Assembly (NCBI GenBank): GCA_955652585.1
Contig: CATPBF010000034.1
Span: 1-15,583, forward strand
Length of the DNA: 15,583 nt
Reading direction: 5' to 3'
From: Candidatus Dormiibacterota bacterium
Lineage (GTDB): Bacteria > Chloroflexota > Dormibacteria > Dormibacterales > Dormibacteraceae
Shown here: in pieces, positions 10,015 through 15,480 of the stretch
Layout: each line of letters starts with the position of its first letter
Position numbering within the stretch: position 1 is the stretch's first letter
Notes under the pieces: model-generated
Told to the model about the DNA's origin: nothing
What the model saw: the letters and a program-made list of their open reading frames with translations, nothing else
Database searches by the model: none
Program-made: the position numbers and the translations under genes

Positions 10015-10956
10015 GTGACGAAAGCCCTGGTCATCGGCGGGGCAGGGTTTGTCGGCGCCGCCGCGTGCAAGGAGCTGATGCGGCGCGGCGTCGAGACGAT
10101 CGCGGCGGGACGCAAGGAGCGACCGTACGGCGTGTTCACCAGCTACGTCGCATTCGACCGCACGGACGAGGAGCAGCTGCGCCGAGCGATCGATAGCGTG
10201 CACCCCGACGTGCTGCTCGACCTCGCATGCTACCTGCCCGACCAGGTCTCGGCCGTGGCGAGAAACTTCAGCGGGCAGCGTTACGTGTTCGTCTCGACCG
10301 GCGTGTATCCGCATCTCAACGGCAAGCCGGCACGCGAGGAGGATTTCATCCCGCTCGACGGCGAGCCGCCGAAAACGCTCGACTACATGGATGGCAAGCG
10401 CTGGTGCGAGACGATGCTGGCGCGTACGCGTGACTTTCCATGGACGGTCATCCGCCCGCCGGCCATCTTCGGCCCCGCGGACCACACGCTCAGGATCGCG
10501 GCTTACATCCAGCGCGTCGCGGACGGCGGTCCGCTCCTGGTGCCCGCGGAATCCTATGAACGCCAGGCCGGGCTGGCCTGGGTCAAGGACATCGGCTATG
10601 CCTGCGCGCTCGCGTGCGACCTTCGGAAGGACACCACGCGCCAGGCATTCAACGCCGCCTTCGAAGGGGTCAGCTTGCGAGACTTGATCGAAGCCATCGC
10701 CAGGGTTCTGGGCGTGCCGGCTCGCATGCACCCGGTTCCCTTCGCCGAACTCCCGCCGGAGGCGAGCCCATACGGTCCTGATCCGCGGCGATCGGCCGGC
10801 TACGAGCTCGGCAAGGCTCGTCGCGATCTTGGTTTTGAGCCTTCGGCGCTGGAGGACGCGCTGGCCGAGACACTGGCGTGGTTTCGGGTGGCGCGGCCTT
10901 CTCATCCCGGTTACGCCAACCGGGCGGCGGAGCTGGCCCTGGCGGGAGCGGCCTAA
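10015..10956 (+). CDS. NAD-dependent epimerase/dehydratase family protein
   Basis: Extended short-chain dehydrogenase of 313 residues, cytosolic. The N-terminal Rossmann motif is GGAGFVG (8-14). Likely catalytic residues are Ser94/Thr95 (VFVSTGVY) and Tyr124-x3-Lys128 (YMDGK). IRPPAIFGP (146-154) is the usual substrate-side motif, and the C-terminal part (LRDLIEAIARVLG...LGFEPSALEDALAETLAWF) is typical of nucleotide-sugar epimerase-like proteins. The substrate could be a nucleotide sugar or another carbonyl compound; the sequence does not decide. The start is GTG 10015, because upstream codons belong to the repeat and to the RapZ-like gene. The G-rich arm of the repeat (GGGAG, 10004-10008) sits about 6 nt upstream and would act as a Shine-Dalgarno. 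Probably transcribed with uvrC and the RapZ-like gene. Confidence 0.85.
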   Translation: MTKALVIGGAGFVGAAACKELMRRGVETIAAGRKERPYGVFTSYVAFDRTDEEQLRRAIDSVHPDVLLDLACYLPDQVSAVARNFSGQRYVFVSTGVYPHLNGKPAREEDFIPLDGEPPKTLDYMDGKRWCETMLARTRDFPWTVIRPPAIFGPADHTLRIAAYIQRVADGGPLLVPAESYERQAGLAWVKDIGYACALACDLRKDTTRQAFNAAFEGVSLRDLIEAIARVLGVPARMHPVPFAELPPEASPYGPDPRRSAGYELGKARRDLGFEPSALEDALAETLAWFRVARPSHPGYANRAAELALAGAA

Positions 10957-10974
10957 CCCCCAGGGCACCGCACG

Positions 10975-10980
10975 TATTGT
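10975..10980 (+). promoter_or_regulatory. Candidate -10 box for the kdpD-like gene
   Basis: TATTGT ends 6 nt before the ATG at 10987. It is the closest match to TATAAT among the candidate promoters in this window. There is no Shine-Dalgarno and no clear -35 in the 30-bp gap after the epimerase. Confidence 0.45.
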
Positions 10981-10986
10981 TGCGGC

Positions 10987-12459
10987 ATGACGAGGCGCGC
11001 AGCTCCCTATGCCGTCGCGATCGCCGGGGCGGTGGCGGTAACGCTAGCCATCGGGCTGGTCTCGACGCGGTTCCAGGTCCCGGGGCTCAGCGCCCTCTAC
11101 TTGCTGCTGGTGCTGTGGCTCGGCGCGACGTGGGGAAGGGGGCCGGCCGTCGCGGGCAGCGTCGCGGCTTTCCTGCTCTACGACTACTTCTTCGTCCCCC
11201 CGGTCGGAACCTTCGCGGTCAGGGGTCCGAGCGAGCTGCTGGAGCTCATGGTGCTGCTGGCGGTCGCCCTCGTCACCGGCCAGCTCGCGGGTTCGCTGCG
11301 CCGCACCCAGAGCGCCGCCGAGGCTCTGGCCGCTGATGAGCGCGCCATGTATGAGCTGGCCACGGCCGCCCTGCGCTCGCCTGAGGTCACTGTGGCTCTC
11401 GGTCTCTTGAGCCAGCGGGCGGTGCGGCTGGAGGGCGTCAGCCGCTTCGCCCTGGTGGCGATGGACTTCGGGTCGGTGGTGCCACTGGCCGGTGGCGACA
11501 TCAGCGCGGGCGAGCTCCGCCAGGCCATGTGGTCCTTCGAGAACAAGCGCCCCGTTGGTGTCGCCGTCTCCGACGGGGCGGTCAGGTTGATGAGGACGAG
11601 CCCTGAGAGCAACGAGCCTGCGTACCTGCCTCTGACCAGCGGGGTGGCTGTGATGACGATCGACCCCGGCGGCTCGGATCCGGGCGATCTGCGCATGCTC
11701 GCGGCGCTCATCGGCCTCGCCGACCTGCTGCTCGACCGCCGCCGGGCCGTCCTCGAGGCCGAGCGCGCGCGTGGCTTCGAGGCCTCGGACCGGCTGAAGG
11801 CCGCCATCCTCTCGTCGCTCTCGCACGAGCTCAAGAGCCCGATCGCGTCGCTGCGTGCGGGACTCACCGCGCTGATGGCCCCGCAGGCAGGGCTGCAGCC
11901 GGAGCAGCGGGAGCTGCTCGGCGACCTGGACGGCCAGGCGAGCCGCTTGGATCGGCTGGTTGGTGACATGCTCGCCCTGTCGCGCCTCGAGGCAGGCATG
12001 GAGCTCGACCGTGAGCCATTGCGCTTCGCGGACCTCGTCGGAACCGCGCTGCACCAGCTGCGTCCTGCCCTCAAAGGGCGCGAGGTCACGCTCGAGATCG
12101 CGGACGACCTGCCCCCGGTCGAGGTCGATGAGCTCCAGGTCGGGCGGGTGCTGGCGAACCTCATCGAGAACGCCAATGAGTGGGCGCCCACGAACGGCAA
12201 GATCGCCGTGGGGGCGAGCGCGAACGAGGACCGGCTCACCGCCTGGGTCGAAAACGACGGCCCCGCGATTGCACCAACCGACCTCGAGCGGGTTTTCGAT
12301 ACGTTCTGGACGCGGCGCGCGCGGGGCAGCGGGCTTGGGCTCGCGATCGCCAAGCGCGTCGTCGAAGCGCACGGCGGCACCATCCGCGCAGAAAATCGCC
12401 GGCGCGGTCCGCGCTTCACCTTTACCCTGCCCCTCGCCCGCGTCGGGGCCACGAGATGA
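10987..12459 (+). CDS. KdpD-like sensor histidine kinase, short form
   Basis: Membrane histidine kinase of 490 residues. Residues 7-105 form a DUF4118 four-helix sensor module with the characteristic YDYFFVPPVGTFAV. A GAF-like region follows (about 115-250). The kinase core holds LSSLSHELKSP with phosphoacceptor His280, N box NLIENANEWAP (391-401), G1 box VENDGPAIAP and G2 box GSGLGLAIAKRVVEAHGG. Full-length KdpD (about 890 residues) has an N-terminal cytoplasmic KdpD domain with a Walker motif plus a Usp domain; both are absent here, and the gene begins at the membrane domain. The ATG is preceded by a TATTGT at leaderless spacing. It overlaps the response-regulator gene by ATGA, so the pair is translationally coupled. 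In KdpD the DUF4118/C-terminal part responds to K+ and ionic strength; no kdpFABC is visible, so the stimulus is unknown. Confidence 0.88.
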   Translation: MTRRAAPYAVAIAGAVAVTLAIGLVSTRFQVPGLSALYLLLVLWLGATWGRGPAVAGSVAAFLLYDYFFVPPVGTFAVRGPSELLELMVLLAVALVTGQLAGSLRRTQSAAEALAADERAMYELATAALRSPEVTVALGLLSQRAVRLEGVSRFALVAMDFGSVVPLAGGDISAGELRQAMWSFENKRPVGVAVSDGAVRLMRTSPESNEPAYLPLTSGVAVMTIDPGGSDPGDLRMLAALIGLADLLLDRRRAVLEAERARGFEASDRLKAAILSSLSHELKSPIASLRAGLTALMAPQAGLQPEQRELLGDLDGQASRLDRLVGDMLALSRLEAGMELDREPLRFADLVGTALHQLRPALKGREVTLEIADDLPPVEVDELQVGRVLANLIENANEWAPTNGKIAVGASANEDRLTAWVENDGPAIAPTDLERVFDTFWTRRARGSGLGLAIAKRVVEAHGGTIRAENRRRGPRFTFTLPLARVGATR

Positions 12460-13136
12460 GCGGTCGGGTATTGGTGGTCGATGACGAGGTCGAGATGCAA
12501 CGAGCACTACGCACCGGGCTCCGCTACCACGACTTCGAGGTTCGAGCGGTGGGGACGGGGGAGGAGGCCGTGCGCGAGACCGCGGCGTGGCGCCCCGACG
12601 TCATCCTGCTCGACCTCGGCCTGCCGGGCATGGATGGGTTCGCCACCCTGCGCGCCCTCCGGCCGGCGACGCGCGCCGGCGTGATCGTGGTCAGCGTGAT
12701 GCCGGGCGAGAAGGACAAGGTTCGCGCCCTTGACGCGGGCGCGGACGATTACGTCGTCAAGCCATTTGGGACTGACGAGCTGGTGGCGCGGATCAGGGCG
12801 GTGCTGCGGCGGCAGGCTGACCTGTCGTCCGGCGAGCCCGTTGTCCGCGCGGGTGACCTGGAGATCGACCTGGCCCGGCGGTCGGTGACCGCGGCCGGCC
12901 GCGCCGTCAAGCTGACCCCGACGGAGTACGAGCTGCTGCGCTACCTCGCACTGCACGCGGGCAAGCCGGTCACGCACACGACCTTGCTGCGACAGGTGTG
13001 GGGCGAGTACGCAGTCGGCGACAAATACAACACGCGCTACGTGGTGGCGCAGATCCGCAAGAAGCTCGGCGACGATCCAGCCAACCCGCGCTACATCGTC
13101 AACGAACCGGGGGTCGGTTACCGCCTTCAGGCCTGA
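12456..13136 (+). CDS. KdpE-like OmpR-family response regulator
   Basis: A 226-residue DNA-binding response regulator, the expected length for KdpE (about 225). Receiver domain residues 1-120: acidic pocket Asp9/Asp10, phosphoacceptor Asp53 (VILLDLGLPGMDG), Ser80 (VIVVSVM) and Lys102 (VVKPFG). The C-terminal winged-helix domain (about 130-226) contains LTPTEYELLRYLALHAGKPVTH, TTLLRQVWG and a KdpE-like end YIVNEPGVGYRL. The start at 12456 overlaps the kinase stop in ATGA and gives the canonical N-terminus VLVVDDE. An upstream open frame is a shadow of the kinase gene. Its cognate kinase is the preceding gene. The target is unknown; the convergent APC permease and the phased direct repeat in front of it are candidates worth testing. 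Confidence 0.9.
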   Translation: MSGRVLVVDDEVEMQRALRTGLRYHDFEVRAVGTGEEAVRETAAWRPDVILLDLGLPGMDGFATLRALRPATRAGVIVVSVMPGEKDKVRALDAGADDYVVKPFGTDELVARIRAVLRRQADLSSGEPVVRAGDLEIDLARRSVTAAGRAVKLTPTEYELLRYLALHAGKPVTHTTLLRQVWGEYAVGDKYNTRYVVAQIRKKLGDDPANPRYIVNEPGVGYRLQA

Positions 13137-13147
13137 CGGCCTCTCTG

Positions 13148-13191
13148 CTTCACGCCCCTCTCCCTAACCCTCTCCCCTCACGGGGAGAGGG
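13148..13191. repeat. Twin-arm inverted-repeat element, copy 2
   Basis: Bases 13148-13178 are identical to 9970-10000. The inner arm CCCTCTCCCC (13168-13177) pairs perfectly over 10 bp with GGGGAGAGGG (13182-13191) around a 4-nt loop; the outer arm starting at 13155 can pair with the same 3' arm instead. The element fills the 60-bp gap between the convergent response-regulator and permease genes. It could block transcription from either side, but neither strand shows a clear U-tract, so it is not a standard intrinsic terminator. Confidence 0.85.
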
Positions 13192-13196
13192 AACTG

Positions 13197-15041
13197 TTAC
13201 TGCTCCAGGTGGCTTCGGTTCAGTAGATACGCCGCGATCAGGGCGACCAGTACGATGCCGGGCGACCACCCCAGACCTGGTCCGAATGGGTCGTAAGGCG
13301 AGAGGTCGACCCACACCGCTAGCCCGCTGACCGCAGCGAAGACGGCCACGATCAAAGCACCGCGCACGTTGCCGTGGCGCTTCCAGTAACGCTCCCAGCC
13401 GACACGCCAGGAACGGCGGTGAGGGCGGCCCCGATGAGGCGCCGGGGCCGCGTGGGCAGCGATGCGGCGTCCGTGCTTGTAGCGCGCGATCTGCGGCATC
13501 GGCTCGGCAGGCAGGTGCTCGATCTCGCGGTCGGGGGGCGGCGGCACCTCGAGCGGCTCCCATAGCGGGTGCTTCCGATGCTTTTGATACAAGACCCAGC
13601 TGAGCACGCCGAGCCCAAGCCAGCCGAGGTAGATCCACGTCGAGTTGGAGATGTTCTGAAACAGGAGCTGCGTGAACACGGTCCCGATGGCAAGAGCGCC
13701 CACCAATGACAGGACGGGAATGCTGTCGCGGCCGAATTTGATATTGAACGGCATGCGATAAGGCCGGTAGAGGTCCGGCTCGATAAATCGCAAGCGCATC
13801 ACGGAAAGATGCGCCGAGCAGAACGCGAAAGTGGCAGCGAGCGAATAGACGGCGCTCATGAGGTCGATTTCCTTGCCTCCGACCAGAATGCCGGGCAGGA
13901 CGAGCATCGCGGCGAGCACCCCGAAGACGACGATCGAGATATAGGGGGTCTTGAACTTCGGGTGCAACGCCGCGAACCCGCGTGGCAGCATCTCCGCGCC
14001 GGCGAGTGAGTAGCTGAGGCGCGAGATGCCGATCAGCCCGGCGTTGGTCGCGATCAGCAGGATCGTAAAGGCCAGGAAACCGACCCACATCCCCGCCCAG
14101 AAGGCGAGTGGCTGCATGAAACCGGTGACTATGCCCGCCACCGGGTCGGCCTTCCACGTGGTGGCGAGGTCGGTGATGTAAACGCCGTGTCCGTCGAAGT
14201 GAACGGGGAAAACGCTGAGTCCGATCGTGGGCAGAAACGCAGCGACGAAAAGCACCGCGATGATGACGGCGAACGTCGCGCGAGGCACGGACCGCCCTGG
14301 ATTCTTGGCTTCCTCCGACAGGTTGGAGATGGTCTCGATGCCGGTGTAGGTGACCATCGCGATCGAGATGCTGGCCAAGAAGTTGCCCCACGTCGGCGCG
14401 ATGCCCCAATGGATGTTGTCGATGACGGTGCGAATGTTGAGCAGCAGGATCAGGCCAAGAATCACTAGGACGACCTGCGTTATGAGGTCCGTGATGGCCA
14501 GGGTCAGGTTGAGGGCGCTCGACTCCTGGATCCCGATGACGTTGATCACGATGAGGAAGCCGATGAGCGCAATCGTGGCGCCCACGTGCCAAGAGTCGCT
14601 CGTCTTCAAGAGCTGGAAAAACGGTACGTACTTGCCGAAGACACCCAGGTAGCTGATCGCAAAGTACGACGAGATCGAAACCGTCGCCATGTAGTTGAGC
14701 AGCTGTACCCACCCGACGATGAATCCGATCGGGTCGTTGAAAGCTCGTCGCGCGAAGCTCGAGCTGCCGCCGGCGTGGGGGATGGCGGCGGTGCCTTCCG
14801 CGTAGTTGAGCGCGGTGGTGACGAAGATGCAGCCGGCCAGGATCAGGGCCAGCGGCGTGAGACCGAGCGCAAACGCCGCGGTGACGCCAAGCGCGTAGTA
14901 GATGCTCGAGCCGACGTTGCCGTAGGACGCCGCGAACAGCGCCGGAGCGCCCAGCGTCCGGGGCAGCTTGGTCGGGCGGCGGACCACCACCCGCAGGTCG
15001 CCCGGACGGCGGCCCCGGCGAGCGATCGAGTCCGGGCTCAT
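13197..15041 (-). CDS. APC-superfamily permease
   Basis: Integral membrane permease of the amino acid/polyamine/organocation superfamily, 614 residues from ATG 15041. Residues 1-32 are basic and cytoplasmic. About 12 helices follow (roughly 33-486), with YGNVGSSIYYALGV as unwound TM1, AGGSSSFARRAFND as the TM2-3 loop and TGIETISNLSEEAKNPGRSVPRA in the TM6-7 region. After TM12 there is a Pro- and then His/Arg-rich linker (about 492-557) and two further hydrophobic segments (about 560-580, 594-608), so 14 helices are possible. Amino acids are the default substrate; K+ (as in KimA, an APC protein of about 607 residues) is an alternative suggested only by length and the KdpDE-like neighbour. A TACGCT hexamer ends 8 nt before the ATG. 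An in-frame upstream ATG at 15377 would add 112 residues beginning with a repeat of the same 32-residue N-terminus. Confidence 0.85.
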   Translation of the reverse strand: MSPDSIARRGRRPGDLRVVVRRPTKLPRTLGAPALFAASYGNVGSSIYYALGVTAAFALGLTPLALILAGCIFVTTALNYAEGTAAIPHAGGSSSFARRAFNDPIGFIVGWVQLLNYMATVSISSYFAISYLGVFGKYVPFFQLLKTSDSWHVGATIALIGFLIVINVIGIQESSALNLTLAITDLITQVVLVILGLILLLNIRTVIDNIHWGIAPTWGNFLASISIAMVTYTGIETISNLSEEAKNPGRSVPRATFAVIIAVLFVAAFLPTIGLSVFPVHFDGHGVYITDLATTWKADPVAGIVTGFMQPLAFWAGMWVGFLAFTILLIATNAGLIGISRLSYSLAGAEMLPRGFAALHPKFKTPYISIVVFGVLAAMLVLPGILVGGKEIDLMSAVYSLAATFAFCSAHLSVMRLRFIEPDLYRPYRMPFNIKFGRDSIPVLSLVGALAIGTVFTQLLFQNISNSTWIYLGWLGLGVLSWVLYQKHRKHPLWEPLEVPPPPDREIEHLPAEPMPQIARYKHGRRIAAHAAPAPHRGRPHRRSWRVGWERYWKRHGNVRGALIVAVFAAVSGLAVWVDLSPYDPFGPGLGWSPGIVLVALIAAYLLNRSHLEQ

Positions 15042-15049
15042 CGGTGCCG

Positions 15050-15055
15050 AGCGTA
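15050..15055 (-). promoter_or_regulatory. Candidate -10 box of the permease gene
   Basis: Minus-strand TACGCT, 8 nt before the ATG at 15041. Unit B has TAATCT at the same distance (8 nt) before its ATG, at plus 15386-15391. The conserved placement in both units supports a promoter with little or no leader. No Shine-Dalgarno is present. Confidence 0.45.
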
Positions 15056-15070
15056 ATCGATCAGGTGCAA

Positions 15071-15087
15071 TCCATACGAACTCCATA
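15071..15087. promoter_or_regulatory. Phased CCATA direct repeat, possible operator (unit A)
   Basis: TCCATA occurs at 15071-15076 and again at 15082-15087, 11 bp apart, about one helical turn. The pair is retained in unit B (CCATA at 15409-15413 and 15420-15424), where flanking intergenic sequence has diverged. It overlaps the expected -35 region of the permease promoter, so it could bind an activator or repressor. The DNA-binding protein is unknown. Confidence 0.35.
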
Positions 15088-15131
15088 GGGTCCCGGCTCT
15101 CGTCCAAACGGGGTTCTAACAGACGCCCACC

Positions 15132-15137
15132 TAGCTT
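15132..15137 (+). promoter_or_regulatory. Candidate -10 box of the truncated plus-strand gene
   Basis: TAGCTT lies 6 nt before the ATG at 15144. The same hexamer at the same distance precedes the ATG at 15481 in unit B. This conservation and the lack of a ribosome binding site suggest a leaderless promoter. Confidence 0.4.
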
Positions 15138-15143
15138 GAACTG

Positions 15144-15392
15144 ATGCGCAGCGCCATCCTTCAACTGCCGACTCAGCGAACGTCCAGCGAACAGCGCCAG
15201 GTCCTGCGGGCCGCAATGCGCCAGCTCGATAGGGCCGACGTCTATCTCGCCGCGGTGGCCTACATGCAGATCTACGACCGAGGCGCCGAGCGTCCGGGGC
15301 AGCTTCGTCGGGCGGCGGACCACCACCCGCAGGTCGCCAGGCCGCCGGCCCCGGCGAGCGATCGAGTCCGGGCTCATCGGAGCCGAGATTAA
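15144..15392 (+). pseudogene. Truncated copy of an unrecognised gene (unit A)
   Basis: The first 34 codons (MRSAILQLPTQRTSSEQRQV... to DRADVY) match the start of the gene at 15481 with 8 amino-acid differences. The reading continues as LAAVAYMQIYDRGA to about codon 46 and then runs into the duplicated permease segment on the opposite strand, giving a meaningless arginine-rich tail that ends at TAA 15392. I interpret it as a gene cut off by the duplication junction. The ATG and its TAGCTT box remain, so an 82-residue product could still be made. The sequence looks helical and charged; I do not recognise a family. Confidence 0.6.
15282..15377 (-). pseudogene. Duplicated permease N-terminus (32 codons)
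   Basis: From ATG 15377 the frame encodes MSPDSIARRGRRPGDLRVVV and twelve more residues, identical to permease residues 1-32, with six base differences that are all synonymous. Beyond codon 32 the frame stays open through DNA antisense to the truncated plus-strand gene and the intergenic region, and enters the permease gene in frame at 15041. It may therefore be a gene remnant or a real upstream start for a 726-residue form of the permease. A TAATCT box at leaderless spacing (8 nt) precedes the ATG. Confidence 0.65.
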
Positions 15393-15468
15393 TCGATCAG
15401 GTGCGAACCCATACGAATTCCATAGGGGCTGCGCACGACTCCAAACGGGCTCCTCACAAGCGGCGGCC

Positions 15469-15474
15469 TAGCTT
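15469..15474 (+). promoter_or_regulatory. Candidate -10 box of the 15481 gene
   Basis: TAGCTT, 6 nt before the ATG at 15481, identical in sequence and spacing to the unit A copy at 15132-15137. Confidence 0.4.
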
Positions 15475-15480
15475 GGACTC

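Larger units (their letters stand above)
14946..15281. repeat. Direct duplication, unit A
   Basis: First unit of a roughly 337-bp direct repeat: permease codons 32-1 (minus, 14946-15041), the divergent intergenic region (15042-15143) and the start of a plus-strand gene (from 15144). Against unit B the permease part differs at 6 of 96 bases, the first 102 bases of the plus-strand gene at about 22, and the intergenic part at more sites plus a 1-nt indel. The right junction is near 15281, where sequence homologous to permease codon 32 begins again. Confidence 0.9.

Noticed and set aside
12301..12360. Kinase G1 box NxGxA (VENDGPAI) instead of DxGxG, possibly an inactive kinase
   Set aside because: Active kinases of the CusS type also carry Asn at this position, and the His, N and G2 boxes are intact, so loss of activity cannot be argued.
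11044..12507. Two long antisense open frames over the kinase gene
   Set aside because: Low-complexity Arg/Ser/Gln composition typical of shadows of GC-rich coding DNA. The plus-strand kinase has all family motifs.
13148..13191. Repeat copy 2 as a classical Rho-independent terminator
   Set aside because: The hairpin is strong and well placed between convergent genes, but no run of T follows on either strand, and the same element sits directly before a start codon at 9970-10014.
9970..13191. CRISPR-like repeats
   Set aside because: Only two copies 3.2 kb apart with genes between them, no spacer structure and no cas genes.
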